Source: Paenibacillus macerans (GTDB lineage Bacteria; Bacillota; Bacilli; Paenibacillales; Paenibacillaceae). From it: DNA of 64,000 nucleotides. The notes under the pieces are model-generated. The model saw nothing but the letters and a program-made list of their open reading frames with translations. It did no database searches and was not told the DNA's origin. Shown piece after piece: positions 46,481 to 56,304 of this stretch; positions within the stretch are counted from its first letter, which is position 1; every line of letters begins with the position of its first letter. Position numbers and translations under genes: made by a program. The DNA is taken from assembly GCF_023715465.1 (NCBI RefSeq), contig NZ_JAMBOE010000001.1, forward strand, positions 868,001 to 932,000. Reading direction: 5' to 3'.

Positions 46481-47431
46481 ATGAAAGTCGCCTTCATCGG
46501 AACCGGATCCATGGGAAGCTTGCTGATTGAAGCTTTTTCGCGTTCCGGTGCGCTGCTCCCGCATCACATCTGTGCCAGCAACCGTTCTCCCCTCAAAACG
46601 AAGCGGCTGGCCCAACGTTATCCCGGACTAAAAATATACGGAAGCAACGCGGAAGCCGCACGGGACAGCAAAATCATTTTCCTGTGCATCAAACCCCTGG
46701 ACTACCCCGGGGTTATCGAGGAAATCAGGGATGTGCTCGATGACAAACAGATCGTCGTATCGATTACGAGTCCGGTGCAAATCGAAACTTTGGAGCAAGC
46801 CCTCCCGGCCAAAATCGCCAAAATCATTCCCAGCATTACGCACTCCGTGCACAGCGGAGCTTCGCTCTGCATGTACGGAAAGCGGATTCGGCACGAGGAC
46901 CGTCTGCTGCTGGAGCAGCTGATGTCCTCCGTCAGCACCCCGTTTACGCTAAAAGAAACTGAGACTCGCATCGCTTCCGACATCTCCAGCTGTGGCCCCG
47001 CTTTCATCACCTACATGCTGCAGCTGTGGGCGGAAGCTGCCGGGGAGCAAACCGGCCTAACGCGGGCGGACGCCATTACGCTTGGCTCCGAAATGCTGCT
47101 CGGAACGGGCAAGCTGTTGACCGAAGGCGGATTAACCACGGAGGAGCTTATCGAGCGTGTCGCCGTCCCCGGCGGCGTTACCGCCGAGGGGCTGGCCGCG
47201 CTGGAAGCCGGTCTTCGCGGCGTGTTCGCCGAACTGATCGGAGCAACGCACCGCAAATATGATGAAGACCTCGGCAAACTGCACGCGCTGTTTAATCCGT
47301 CGTCACCTGGCGTTGAAGCGGCAGCCGATGGCGAAGGAGAAGAGACTTCTCCCTCCTCGCATCAGGCGGCCGGCAGCCCCCTATCCAAGGCGGATCCGCC
47401 GGAAGGTTCGGGGGCCGCTACTCTGCCTTAA
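46481..47431 (+). CDS. comER: ComER, pyrroline-5-carboxylate-reductase-like protein
   Basis: A 316-aa member of the ProC fold family from the ATG at 46481 (MKVAFIGTGSMGSLLIEAFS) with AAAGGGG upstream. The N-terminal Rossmann glycine motif is GTGSMG. The helical dimer domain has SDISSCGPAFITYMLQLWAEAA and TVAVPGGVTAEGL-like sequence (VAVPGGVTAEGLAALE). It is divergent from comEA, as in Bacillus, where ComER is linked to sporulation and biofilm control. The last 40 residues are Ser/Gly/Ala-rich and extend beyond the usual end. Confidence 0.92.
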   Translation: MKVAFIGTGSMGSLLIEAFSRSGALLPHHICASNRSPLKTKRLAQRYPGLKIYGSNAEAARDSKIIFLCIKPLDYPGVIEEIRDVLDDKQIVVSITSPVQIETLEQALPAKIAKIIPSITHSVHSGASLCMYGKRIRHEDRLLLEQLMSSVSTPFTLKETETRIASDISSCGPAFITYMLQLWAEAAGEQTGLTRADAITLGSEMLLGTGKLLTEGGLTTEELIERVAVPGGVTAEGLAALEAGLRGVFAELIGATHRKYDEDLGKLHALFNPSSPGVEAAADGEGEETSPSSHQAAGSPLSKADPPEGSGAATLP

Positions 47432-47477
47432 TGCCGGTGGCCTCCAATGCACCGCCGCTGCCGCAGGTCGCCGTACT

Positions 47478-49919
47478 TTAACCGACGACAATGTTGACCA
47501 ATTTGCCCGGAACAGCGATCACTTTGCGGATCGTCTTGCCAGCCACAGCCTGCTGCACGTTCGGCAGGCTTAAGCTGTGTTCCTGCATGGCCGCCTGATC
47601 CAGGTCTTTGGAAATTTTCGTACGATCCACGATTTTGCCGTTCACCTGCACGACGATTTCCACTTCCGCTTCGACCGTCCAAGCCTCGTCATAGGAAGGC
47701 CATGGCTCGTACGTGATCGTTCCGGCATGCCCCAGACGCTCCCACAGCTCTTCCGCCAAATGGGGCGCCAGCGGGGACAGCAGCTGCACGAAGTTATCGG
47801 CTGCGGCTTTGGGTAAGGTATCCATTTTATAAGCATCGTTGACGAAAATCATCAGCTGGCTGATCGCCGTATTAAAGCGCAGGTTATCCAAATCTTCGGT
47901 TACTTTTTTGATCGTTTTGTGCCAGGTGCGTTTGAAGTCGTCGCTGCCGCCGTCTGTAGTGATTTTCGGGTTCAGGCTGCCGTCCTCGGCTACGAAGAGG
48001 CGCCATACTCGCGACAGGAAGCGGTGAACGCCTTCCACGCCGTTCATGTTCCACGGTTTGGTGGCTTCCAGCGGCCCCATGAACATCTCGTATACGCGCA
48101 GCGTGTCCGCGCCGTACTCGCCCACGATTTCGTCCGGATTGATGACGTTGCCGCGTGATTTGCTCATTTTCTCGTTGTTGGTGCCGAGGATCATCCCTTG
48201 GTTGACGAGCTTTTGGAACGGTTCCTTCGTGGCTACCACACCGAGATCGTACAGCACCTTGTGCCAGAAGCGGGCGTACAGCAGGTGAAGCACGGCATGC
48301 TCGGCGCCGCCGATGTACAGGTCAACCGGCAGCCACTCCTGCTGCTTCTCTTTGGAGCACAGCTCCTTGTCGTTACGCGGATCGATGTACCGCAGATAAT
48401 ACCAGCAGCTTCCCGCCCACTGCGGCATCGTGTTCGTCTCCCGGCGGGCCGGCAAGCCGGTCTCCGGATCGGTCGTATTGACCCATTCCGTGACGTTCGC
48501 GAGCGGCGATTCCCCGGTGCCCGACGGTTTGATGGCGTCGACGTCCGGCAACACCAGCGGCAGTTGGTCCTCCGGCACCGGCTTCATCGTGCCGTCCTCG
48601 AGATGGAGGATCGGGATCGGCTCGCCCCAATAACGCTGACGGCTGAACAGCCAGTCGCGCAGGCGGTACGTAACTTTGCCGCGCCCTTTGCCGCTCTCCT
48701 CCAGCCAGGAAATCATTTTCTTGATCGCTTCCGCGTTGCCGAGCCCGTTCAGAAAATCGGAATTGACGTGCGGGCCGTCGCCCGCGTAAGCTTCCTTCTC
48801 CAGGTCGCCGCCTTGGACGACTTCGATGATCGGCAGATCAAATTGTTTGGCGAACTCGTAATCCCGCTCGTCATGCCCCGGTACGGCCATGATGGCCCCG
48901 GTACCGTAGCCGGCGAGCACATAATCGGCGATCCAGATCGGCAGCTTGGCGCCGTTCACCGGATTGACCGCGTAGGCACCGGTGAATACGCCGGTTTTTT
49001 CCTTCGCCAGATCGGTCCGCTCCAGGTCGCTTTTGCGCGCGGCTTGGTCTTGATAGGCCTGCACGGCTTCACGCTGGGCGTCCGTCGTAATCGTTTTGAC
49101 CAGCTCATGCTCCGGTGCAAGCACCGCGTAGCTGGCCCCGAACAAGGTGTCCGGGCGCGTCGTAAACACAGTCAGCGCGGCGTCATGGCCATCGATCGCA
49201 AAAACGACTTCAGCGCCTTCGGATTTGCCGATCCAGTTCCGCTGCATATCCTTGATGCTTTCCGACCAGTCGAGCTCTTCCAGATCTTCCAGCAGCCGTT
49301 CCGCATATTCGGTGATTTTCAGCACCCATTGGCGCATCGGCTTGCGGATAACCGGGTGGCCGCCGCGTTCGCTTTTGCCGTCGATCACCTCTTCGTTGGC
49401 CAGCACCGTGCCCAGCGCAGGGCACCAGTTGACCGGCACCTCGGCCACATAAGCGAGACCTTTCTTATATAGTTGGATAAAAATCCACTGCGTCCATTTG
49501 TAATACTCCGGATCGGTCGTGCTGATCTCGCGGTCCCAATCGTAGGAGAAGCCCAGCGATTTGATTTGGCGCCGGAAATTGTTGATGTTCTTGACCGTAA
49601 TGTCGCGGGGATGCTCGCCCGTATCGAGCGCGTGCTGCTCAGCCGGCAGTCCGAAAGCGTCCCAGCCCATCGGATGAAGCACGTTGTAGCCGCGCATCCG
49701 TTTATAACGGGAGACGATATCCGTCGCCGTATAACCTTCCGGGTGGCCTACATGAAGGCCCGCTCCCGAAGGATAAGGGAACATGTCGAGCGCGTAAAAC
49801 TTCGGTCTGCCCGCCTCTTCCCGTGTTTTGAATGTGTGATGCTCATCCCAGTAAGCCTGCCATTTCGGTTCGATGTCCTGAGCCCGGTAAACGGCATGAG
49901 GCGTGTTATTATCCGCCAT
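47478..49919 (-). CDS. leuS: Leucyl-tRNA synthetase
   Basis: Class I aminoacyl-tRNA synthetase, 813 aa from the ATG at 49919 with AAGGAGG upstream. The HIGH motif appears as HVGHPEG and KMSKS as [12 protein letters not shown]. The CP1 editing domain lies in between (about residues 225-415), including the threonine-rich [11 protein letters not shown]. The C-terminal anticodon domain and tail are complete. Expression is controlled by the T-box leader upstream. Confidence 0.99.
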   Translation of the reverse strand: MADNNTPHAVYRAQDIEPKWQAYWDEHHTFKTREEAGRPKFYALDMFPYPSGAGLHVGHPEGYTATDIVSRYKRMRGYNVLHPMGWDAFGLPAEQHALDTGEHPRDITVKNINNFRRQIKSLGFSYDWDREISTTDPEYYKWTQWIFIQLYKKGLAYVAEVPVNWCPALGTVLANEEVIDGKSERGGHPVIRKPMRQWVLKITEYAERLLEDLEELDWSESIKDMQRNWIGKSEGAEVVFAIDGHDAALTVFTTRPDTLFGASYAVLAPEHELVKTITTDAQREAVQAYQDQAARKSDLERTDLAKEKTGVFTGAYAVNPVNGAKLPIWIADYVLAGYGTGAIMAVPGHDERDYEFAKQFDLPIIEVVQGGDLEKEAYAGDGPHVNSDFLNGLGNAEAIKKMISWLEESGKGRGKVTYRLRDWLFSRQRYWGEPIPILHLEDGTMKPVPEDQLPLVLPDVDAIKPSGTGESPLANVTEWVNTTDPETGLPARRETNTMPQWAGSCWYYLRYIDPRNDKELCSKEKQQEWLPVDLYIGGAEHAVLHLLYARFWHKVLYDLGVVATKEPFQKLVNQGMILGTNNEKMSKSRGNVINPDEIVGEYGADTLRVYEMFMGPLEATKPWNMNGVEGVHRFLSRVWRLFVAEDGSLNPKITTDGGSDDFKRTWHKTIKKVTEDLDNLRFNTAISQLMIFVNDAYKMDTLPKAAADNFVQLLSPLAPHLAEELWERLGHAGTITYEPWPSYDEAWTVEAEVEIVVQVNGKIVDRTKISKDLDQAAMQEHSLSLPNVQQAVAGKTIRKVIAVPGKLVNIVVG

Positions 49920-49969
49920 AATCGAAAATCCTCCTTGAACAACCATTTTGAACAAATATTTTAGTGAGG

Positions 49970-50008
49970 GTTCAAAAAGTCAGGTTTTCAAAAGATGACT
50001 TTTTGAAC
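49970..50008. repeat. GTTCAAAAAGT palindrome, copy 2
   Basis: GTTCAAAAAGTCA (49970-49982) and TGACTTTTTGAAC (49996-50008) are perfect 13-bp inverted arms around a 13-nt loop. It lies in the leuS leader between the T-box terminator and the RBS. Same arms as at 13331. Confidence 0.65.
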
Positions 50009-50013
50009 TGCCT

Positions 50014-50335
50014 TTTAAAATTAAAAAACCTCCCGCCCCCGTAGCGTATCATCGCTAGGGACGAGAGGAAATTCCCGTGGTACCACCCTAGTTAGCTTCG
50101 GACATGCTTTGTCTTCGGCTCACTTTGCACCCTTAACGCGGGTGAAACGGCAATGTTCATGCGGCCGGCAAGGAAGCCGTCAGCGTATCCGCCGCTACCG
50201 CAATTGCACCGCACTCCGAGGCGAGTTCATTCCGCGGCCAACCGGCTTGCACCTGTCGCCGGCTCTCTGCATGGTCTGTCCGAAAATACTGATTCCTCAT
50301 CACTGCTTTGCAATATCCAGCTTTAAAATTGATTA
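50014..50335 (-). promoter_or_regulatory. T-box riboswitch (leucine)
   Basis: The minus strand carries the T-box sequence AGGGTGGTACCACGGG (about 50075-50090). Downstream is a terminator whose stem combines CCTCTCGTCCCTAGCG with CGCTACGGGGGCGGGAGG and ends in TTTTTT (about 50014-50075). Upstream is a long stem I. A likely specifier codon CTC (Leu) lies at 50223-50225 in GAACTCGCC. Uncharged tRNA-Leu would stabilise the antiterminator and allow leuS transcription. Confidence 0.92.
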
Positions 50336-50341
50336 TAGACT

Positions 50342-50371
50342 ATTATATCCAATCCGTCTCCCCAAAGTCAA
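50342..50371 (-). promoter_or_regulatory. leuS promoter
   Basis: Minus-strand TTGACT (50366-50371), 18-nt spacer and perfect TATAAT (50342-50347), just upstream of the T-box leader. Confidence 0.8.
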
Positions 50372-50433
50372 CGGCAGTCTTCGGCTAAACCCGGGCACAG
50401 GAACGAAGGCTTCTGGCGCCGGATCACGCCGGA

Positions 50434-52716
50434 TCAACTCTTGTTTACCCGGCTTAGCAAAGCTTCCATGTCTTTTTCCCGAAGGCCGCCCTTGCTTAAC
50501 GTGACAAGCGCACGCAGCGGCAGGAAATGAAGATCGGCCTCAGCGATATCAGCCGGTTTGTCTTCCGGAAAAATCCCACTGTTCAGCTTAAATTGCTCGA
50601 TAAGCGCCAGCGTCAGCTGGTCCGGAGCGGCTTTCGTCAACAGATCGCCCAAAGTCGAATTGCGCGTAAATGAAGGCCTTATCTTGGCGGCACTCTCCAC
50701 ATAAACCGCTTCGGCTGCGGCGATATCCCGGGACGAACGTCCGATCATAATATCGAAGAAGCCGCTCTCTGCATGCCAGTCTCCCAGTTCCGCATCGTAA
50801 TAAGCAAACGCTCTTTTGTTCAGCTCAAAAACTACCGTCTTCTCCTCACCGGGCTGAAGCTCGACTTTTTCGAAGCCCTTAAGTTCCTTCGGCGGACGAG
50901 CCACCGACGCTTCCCGGTCGCTTACGTACAGCTGCACGATTTCCTTCCCAGGCACTTCTCCGGCGTTTTTGATCCGCACACTGACCGTCAATGTCTCATC
51001 TTCCCGGATTCTGGAGCTGCCGAGCGTCAAACCGGAGTATTCAAACCGGGTATAGCTTAGGCCATGTCCAAACGGAAACAGCGGTTCAAGCGCCTTAGCG
51101 TCATAGTAGCGGTAGCCGACGAACACTCCCTCCTTGTATTCGGCGCGGTCCTTTTCGCCCGGGAAAAATAGATAAGACGGGTTATGCTCGAGCGCCGCCG
51201 GAAAAGTTTCGGCCAGCTTGCCGCTCGGATTGACATCGCCAAACAGCAGATCGGCCACCGCCCCGCCGGCCGCCTGTCCGCCCAAATAAGCCTCCAGCAC
51301 GGCCTGGGTTTGGCCGATCCAAGGCATCTCCACCGGCGAGCCGTTGCTCAACACCACGACCAGATTGCTTTGGACCTTGGCCACCGCTTCGATCAGGCGA
51401 ATATGATTATCCGGCAAACGCAGATGGCTGCGGTCATACCCTTCCGTTTCGTACCGATCCGGCAAGCCGGCAAAAATAACGGCAACCTCCGCCTTGGCGG
51501 CGGCTTCCGCGGCTTCCGCCAGCAAAGCGGCATCCAGTTCGTCATCGTCCGGACGGTATCCTTGCGCATAGGTGATTCGCGCCGGATCCTTTACTTTACG
51601 TCTGATTTCATCATAAGCGATATCCAGCTTGGTCGGTACGATATGCGAGCTGCCCCCGCCTTGAAATCTCGGCCGCTGTGCGAAGCCGCCGATGACGGCG
51701 ATGCTCGCTTCCTTGGAGAGCGGCAAAATGCTCTGCTCGTTTCTGAGCAGCACCATGCTTTCGGCGGCCACTTTTTGGGCCAGGTCATGATGACCGGCAG
51801 CATCAAACGAGGCTTGCTCCCGTTTTGCCGCATGGCCTTTAAAGGCCAGCTCCAGCAGCACTTTGACCGTTCTGTCCAACTGCTCTTCAGGGAGTTCCCC
51901 GCTACGCACGGCTTTAACAATCTTGGCGTCGCCTTCTCCGAGATTAAATGGCATTTCCAGATCGAGCCCGGCCAGCAGACCGGCTACCCGCTCGTTTACC
52001 GCGCCCCAGTCGGAGATTACAGCGCCTTCATATCCCCATTCCTCGCGCAAAATATCGGTCAGCAGCCGCTTGTTCTCGGCGCAGTAATCCCCGTTTACCC
52101 GGTTGTAGGCAGTCATCACCGTCCACGGGCGGGCCTTTTTCACCGCACCCTCAAAGCTGGCCAGATAAATTTCCCGCAGTGTCCGTTCATCGGCAACGGC
52201 GTCCACCGTCATCTTACGGTACTCCTGATTATTCAGCGCAAAATGCTTGAGTGAAGTTCCGACTCCCTGACTCTGTACCCCTTCAATATGGCTGGCCGCC
52301 ATTTCCGACGACAAATAAGGATCCTCCGAGAAGTATTCGAAGTTTCTGCCGCAGAGTGGACTGCGCTTGATGTTTGCGCCCGGTCCGAGCAATACCGATA
52401 CACCCTCGGCCTGGCATTCCTTGCCGAGCGCTTCCCCCATTTGCCGGATCAAGGTCCGGTCCCAAGTACAGGCCAGCCCGGCGGCGGAAGGAAAGCAGGT
52501 GGCCGGCAGGCTCTGTCCCGCGGCCAAATAATCCGCATTTTCCGCTTCCTTGCGCAGGCCATGGGGCCCGTCCGCCATCCTGATTGAGGGAACCCCCAAT
52601 CGGCCTATTTCCTTCAAGCGCCAAAAATCCTGACCCGAGCAAAGGCTTGCTTTTTCCTCCAACGTCAGTTGCGTGAGAATCCGTTCTATCGACTGTTCCA
52701 TCATTTTCTCTGCCAT
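50434..52716 (-). CDS. Glycoside hydrolase family 3 beta-glycosidase
   Basis: A 760-aa intracellular GH3 enzyme (no signal peptide) of the BglX-like type. The TIM-barrel half has the KHF motif ([20 protein letters not shown]) and the nucleophile Asp236 in [13 protein letters not shown]. The second alpha/beta domain is followed by a C-terminal fibronectin-III-like domain ([25 protein letters not shown] precedes it, cited here only as [10 protein letters not shown]). The start at 52716 overlaps the GH13 gene by 16 bp and has GAGGCGG upstream; an ATG at 52704 is the alternative. The sugar specificity (glucoside, xyloside) is not decided. Confidence 0.93.
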   Translation of the reverse strand: MAEKMMEQSIERILTQLTLEEKASLCSGQDFWRLKEIGRLGVPSIRMADGPHGLRKEAENADYLAAGQSLPATCFPSAAGLACTWDRTLIRQMGEALGKECQAEGVSVLLGPGANIKRSPLCGRNFEYFSEDPYLSSEMAASHIEGVQSQGVGTSLKHFALNNQEYRKMTVDAVADERTLREIYLASFEGAVKKARPWTVMTAYNRVNGDYCAENKRLLTDILREEWGYEGAVISDWGAVNERVAGLLAGLDLEMPFNLGEGDAKIVKAVRSGELPEEQLDRTVKVLLELAFKGHAAKREQASFDAAGHHDLAQKVAAESMVLLRNEQSILPLSKEASIAVIGGFAQRPRFQGGGSSHIVPTKLDIAYDEIRRKVKDPARITYAQGYRPDDDELDAALLAEAAEAAAKAEVAVIFAGLPDRYETEGYDRSHLRLPDNHIRLIEAVAKVQSNLVVVLSNGSPVEMPWIGQTQAVLEAYLGGQAAGGAVADLLFGDVNPSGKLAETFPAALEHNPSYLFFPGEKDRAEYKEGVFVGYRYYDAKALEPLFPFGHGLSYTRFEYSGLTLGSSRIREDETLTVSVRIKNAGEVPGKEIVQLYVSDREASVARPPKELKGFEKVELQPGEEKTVVFELNKRAFAYYDAELGDWHAESGFFDIMIGRSSRDIAAAEAVYVESAAKIRPSFTRNSTLGDLLTKAAPDQLTLALIEQFKLNSGIFPEDKPADIAEADLHFLPLRALVTLSKGGLREKDMEALLSRVNKS

Positions 52717-54386
52717 CTGAAAACCACCGCCTCATACGGTCTCAATGTTTGTTCGTCCCGGCCTTCGTAATTGGACAGGACCCGTTCGCCGTCCAGCGGG
52801 ATTTCCGTAAGCTGCTGCAGAGAGACGGACTGCCCGGTAAAATTGCACAAAACGATCCAGCGTTCGCCGTTATAGGTGCGCTGATAGGCTCCGACCTCCT
52901 TGGATTCCATGCAAAGGTCGTCATAGTATCCGTAAACCAAACTCCGGTGCTCCCGCCGCAGCGCGATGAGACGACGGTAAAACTGCAGCACCGAATCCTC
53001 GTTTTTCATATTCTCCTCGACATTGATTTCTCTATAATTGGGGTTCACTTTGATCCAAGGCGTTCCGGAGGTAAAGCCGGCCTCCCGCTCACCGTTCCAC
53101 TGCATCGGGGTTCGCCCTTGATCGCGGCTGCGTTTGCCGAGGTAGCTCAAAATCTCCTCCGCCGGCCGCCCTTTGGCCGTCTCATCCCGGAACAGGTTAA
53201 GGCTGCCGATGTCGCGGTATTCATGAATGGAGTCAAAAGGACCGTTGGTCATACCGATCTCTTGCCCTTGATAAATGAACGGCGTTCCCCGCATCAAAAA
53301 ATAATACGCCGCAAGCATTTTGGCGGACAAGTCACGATAGGGCCCGTCGTTGCCGAATTTGGATACCGAGCGGACATGGTCGTGGTTTTCCAGGAACAAC
53401 CCCATCCAGCCATGGCGGTTGGATTCCTGTTGCCATAACGACAGGGCATCCTTGAATTTTTTCATGTCCCAATCAACGAACTCCGCTTTGCCTCCGGGCT
53501 TGATGTCCAAATCCACATGGTTAAATTGGAACAGCATCGTAAACACGCCGTCCGTTTCATCCACAAAATCGCCGATTTGTTCGAGCGGCACCCCCGGAGC
53601 TTCGGCGACCGTAATCGCCCCTCTCGGCTCCAGCGCTTCCTGCTTCATCTCACGCAGAAAATCGAGGATTCCATCCTGATTTAAGCTGACTTTTTCAATG
53701 GGAGCAAAATTCCGCCCTGGTTCGGCTGCAAGCTGGGGAAATTGGGGATTTTTCTTAATGTAGGTAATCGCGTCGACGCGGAACCCGGCAATCCCTTTAT
53801 CCATCCACCAGTCGATCATCGCGTAGAGCTCCCGTCTCACTTCGGGATTCTCCCAATTCAAATCCGGCTGCTTGGGAGAGAAACAGTGCAGAAAATATTC
53901 GCCGCTTTGCTCGTCGTACTCCCAGGCCGATCCGCCGAATCCGCATTCCCAGTTGGTTGGCTCCTTACCGTCTTTGCCCGGGCGCCATATATACCAATCC
54001 CGCTTGGGGTTGTCCTTCGCGGAACGTGATTCGATAAACCAGGCATGCTCGTCCGACGTATGGTTGGCGACCAGGTCCATCACCAGCCGAATTCCCCGCT
54101 TCCCGGCTTCCGCAATCAGCTCGTCCATATCTTCCATCGTTCCGTATTCGGCCAAAATCCCGTGATAATCGCGGATATCGTATCCGTTATCGTCGTTTGG
54201 CGAATCGTATACCGGGGAAAGCCACAGCAAATCAATGCCAAGATATTGCAAATAATCGAGACGTTCGATAATGCCCCGCAAATCCCCGATCCCATCGCCG
54301 TTCGAGTCCTGGAAGCTGCGCGGGTAAATCTGGTAGGCGATGCTTTCCTTCCACCACTGTTGTTTCTGTTCCTTCCGATCGTTCAT
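52701..54386 (-). CDS. GH13 alpha-glucosidase (oligo-1,6-glucosidase type)
   Basis: A 561-aa cytoplasmic GH13 (subfamily 31-like) enzyme hydrolysing terminal alpha-glucosidic bonds of short maltose/isomaltose/sucrose-type sugars. It begins [20 protein letters not shown], contains the Ca-binding loop [10 protein letters not shown], and has catalytic Asp205 (GFRVDAITY), Glu262 (TVAEAPG) and Asp336 (ENHDHVRS). The signature QPDLNWENP is present. GGGAGGG precedes the ATG. It follows the sugar-binding lipoprotein gene and is coupled to GH3. An alpha- and a beta-glycosidase in one operon is unusual but not unique. Confidence 0.93.
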   Translation of the reverse strand: MNDRKEQKQQWWKESIAYQIYPRSFQDSNGDGIGDLRGIIERLDYLQYLGIDLLWLSPVYDSPNDDNGYDIRDYHGILAEYGTMEDMDELIAEAGKRGIRLVMDLVANHTSDEHAWFIESRSAKDNPKRDWYIWRPGKDGKEPTNWECGFGGSAWEYDEQSGEYFLHCFSPKQPDLNWENPEVRRELYAMIDWWMDKGIAGFRVDAITYIKKNPQFPQLAAEPGRNFAPIEKVSLNQDGILDFLREMKQEALEPRGAITVAEAPGVPLEQIGDFVDETDGVFTMLFQFNHVDLDIKPGGKAEFVDWDMKKFKDALSLWQQESNRHGWMGLFLENHDHVRSVSKFGNDGPYRDLSAKMLAAYYFLMRGTPFIYQGQEIGMTNGPFDSIHEYRDIGSLNLFRDETAKGRPAEEILSYLGKRSRDQGRTPMQWNGEREAGFTSGTPWIKVNPNYREINVEENMKNEDSVLQFYRRLIALRREHRSLVYGYYDDLCMESKEVGAYQRTYNGERWIVLCNFTGQSVSLQQLTEIPLDGERVLSNYEGRDEQTLRPYEAVVFRWQRK

Positions 54387-54430
54387 GGTAGCCCTCCCAC
54401 TTTATTTCCAACTCTCTTTATAACAAGCGG

Positions 54431-54454
54431 GGGATAAGCCAGATGGCTTATCCC
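54431..54454. promoter_or_regulatory. Intercistronic hairpin
   Basis: GGGATAAGCC (54431-54440) and GGCTTATCCC (54445-54454) form a perfect stem with loop AGAT between the binding-protein gene and GH13. There is no T-run in the direction of the genes, so it probably stabilises the upstream message or reduces read-through. A small TTTTTCTAATTAGAAAAA palindrome and a TGAAAACGTT motif (54482-54491) lie next to it. Confidence 0.6.
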
Positions 54455-54495
54455 TCGGATTCTTTTTCTAATTAGAAAAATATGAAAACGTTACC

Positions 54496-55809
54496 TTATT
54501 TGGTCTTTTTCCAGTATTCCGCGAATTCCTTGGCAACGCCGGCACGATCGATGTTGCCGGTCAAATATTTCTGCAGCGTTGCTCCCATGGTCGGATAACC
54601 GTCCGGCGGGAAATACAGATTCATCCATTCCAGCGTTTGCTGCTTGTCCATGTAATACAATAGCGACTGCGACAAGCTGTCTTCCGGAATAATTTTAAAG
54701 TTGTTGAACGCAGGAATCGCGCTGAATTGATTGACATAGTAATCCTGGCCTTGCTCGCTGCTGACCATCCAGTTCAAGAAATCTTTGGCGGCAGCCTGTT
54801 CTTCCGGAGTGGACTGTTCTTTGTCGATACTCCAATACAACGAAACGCTGGCCGAAATTTGGCTGTTGCCGTAATCATCGGCGTTGTTGCTCACAGGGAC
54901 CGGCAGGAATCCGTATTCTCCATCCGGATCCGCTTCCTTAAGCTGCGGGTAAGCCCAGTTGCCCATAAACCACAACGCCGCTTCCCCGTCAGCCAACTGC
55001 AACGGTGCTTCATCGTATTGCGCGGAAAGCGGAGCATCCTTGGCCTTGTTGTATTGCTTCATCAAATCGAAGGTATCCATCCAGCCGTTAAACACCGCGT
55101 TGTTGGCAAGATCGACGTTCCCGCTCTTCATGTCCGCAAGGAATTTGTGACGTGCATCGCGGTCCGAAGATTGGTCGGTAAACAGAATGTTGGCAAAATG
55201 AGCCCCCAGCGACCAATCGAGCGGAGTTACGGTGATTGGTGTAACACCGGCTGCCTCGATTTTCTCAAAAAGAGCTTTCAGATCATCGATGGTTTTAACG
55301 CTCGACGGATCGAAGCTGCTGCCTGTCACTTTATCCAAAACAGCCTTATTGTAAATAAAACCGAAGGCCTCTACGGACATGGGCATACCCAGAACTTTAT
55401 CATCATATGTAGCGTAATCCAGGGTGCCTGGAGATGCGTTCTTGACCCACTCCTGATCGGACAAATCAAGCAGCTTGTCCTGCATCAGCTCCAGTTCCTG
55501 CCCAATACTCATTACAGTAGGAGCGTTGTTCGACGCATACAGTGTGGTCATTCTTTCATAACCGTTCGCCCCAGACAGAGGTATAATGGATACCTTTACT
55601 TTGTCCTGCGCTTTGTTGTAATCGCTTACCATGGATTCAAACGGCTTCGCGATTTCTTCCTTACCGACCAAAACGGTAATATCAACCGTCTTGCCTGACG
55701 CCCCATTCTCCGCTGTACCTGCATTGCTGCTCTTGCCCCCGCCTCCGCATGCCGACAGCACTGTCATAACTAGCGCCAAGGCGATGGAAAGAGAAATCCA
55801 TTTCTTCAT
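54496..55809 (-). CDS. ABC transporter sugar-binding lipoprotein
   Basis: Extracellular solute-binding protein of the carbohydrate-uptake family 1, 437 aa from the ATG at 55809, with a lipobox (VLSAC, Cys21). The fold is the usual two-lobe type, with features such as GKEEIAKPFESMVSDYNKA, MPMSVEAFGFIYNKAVLDKV and ALWFMGNWAYPQL. Normally two permease genes follow. Here the next genes are GH13 and GH3, so the permeases and ATPase must be encoded elsewhere or were lost. The promoter upstream is strong and carries a LacI-type palindrome. Confidence 0.92.
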   Translation of the reverse strand: MKKWISLSIALALVMTVLSACGGGGKSSNAGTAENGASGKTVDITVLVGKEEIAKPFESMVSDYNKAQDKVKVSIIPLSGANGYERMTTLYASNNAPTVMSIGQELELMQDKLLDLSDQEWVKNASPGTLDYATYDDKVLGMPMSVEAFGFIYNKAVLDKVTGSSFDPSSVKTIDDLKALFEKIEAAGVTPITVTPLDWSLGAHFANILFTDQSSDRDARHKFLADMKSGNVDLANNAVFNGWMDTFDLMKQYNKAKDAPLSAQYDEAPLQLADGEAALWFMGNWAYPQLKEADPDGEYGFLPVPVSNNADDYGNSQISASVSLYWSIDKEQSTPEEQAAAKDFLNWMVSSEQGQDYYVNQFSAIPAFNNFKIIPEDSLSQSLLYYMDKQQTLEWMNLYFPPDGYPTMGATLQKYLTGNIDRAGVAKEFAEYWKKTK

Positions 55810-55867
55810 TTTGTTTCCCCCAGTCTTCGTTTTTTGAAATGATAAAATTTGTATGGGCTCAATCCTT

Positions 55868-55904
55868 ATTATAAATGTATTCGTTTTTATGTCAAACGTT
55901 TTCA
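55868..55904 (-). promoter_or_regulatory. Promoter with LacI-type operator of the sugar-binding operon
   Basis: Minus-strand TTGACA (55890-55895), 16-nt spacer, TATAAT (55868-55873): near-consensus SigA. The near-palindrome TGAAAACGTTTGACA overlaps the -35 and resembles LacI/CcpA-family operators. The core TGAAAACGTT recurs at 54482 before GH13, and a related GTAACGTTAAC lies at about 55971. Confidence 0.75.
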
Positions 55905-56064
55905 TAAAATAAATTGGCGGTAAATTTAGATTTAATAACAATAAAAAGGGTCATAACCCGCGAAAATATAGTAACGTTAACATGTTCGAATGTACAAATA
56001 AAATTTAATCTGTTCATCACCTTTTTTTCTTCAGAACCGATTTGAAAAAAAATTTAAAACTCCC

Positions 56065-56093
56065 TTTACAAATCACAATAAAACGAGTAAAAT
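56065..56093 (+). promoter_or_regulatory. tRNA-Pro promoter
   Basis: TTTACA (56065-56070), 17-nt spacer, TAAAAT (56088-56093), 25 bp upstream of the mature tRNA. The rest of the 308-bp gap to the sugar-binding gene is AT-rich. Confidence 0.65.
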
Positions 56094-56117
56094 TACATAT
56101 TGTTATGACTCCACTAA

Positions 56118-56191
56118 CGAGACGTGGCTCAGCTTGGTAGAGCGCTTGCTTCGGGAGCAAGAGGTCGCAGGTTCAAATCCTGTCGTCTCGA
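56118..56191 (+). tRNA. tRNA-Pro (anticodon CGG)
   Basis: Acceptor arms CGAGACG (56118-56124) and CGTCTCG (56184-56190), discriminator A. The D arm is GGCTC-AGCTTGGT-AGAGC. The anticodon stem is CTTGC/GCAAG with loop TTCGGGA and anticodon CGG, and the T arm is GTTCAAATC. CCA is not encoded. Confidence 0.93.
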
Positions 56192-56203
56192 TTTTTCTAA
56201 ATG

Positions 56204-56253
56204 AAAAGACAACAACCTAATGGATAAAAATCCTGCAGGGAGTTGTCTTTTTT
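56204..56253 (+). terminator. Terminator after tRNA-Pro
   Basis: AAAAGACAAC pairs with GTTGTCTTTT, enclosing a smaller AATCCTGCAGG-type loop, and is followed by TTTTTT. It may also act on the convergent caspase gene. Confidence 0.85.
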
Positions 56254-56304
56254 ATGTTAATCTGCTATCAAAAAATTTATATTGGAAAAAATTGAGCACA
56301 ACTA

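Noticed and set aside
48198..49472. A 424-codon plus-strand frame opposite leuS
   Set aside because: Arg/His/Val-rich composition typical of a shadow frame; leuS motifs on the other strand are unambiguous.
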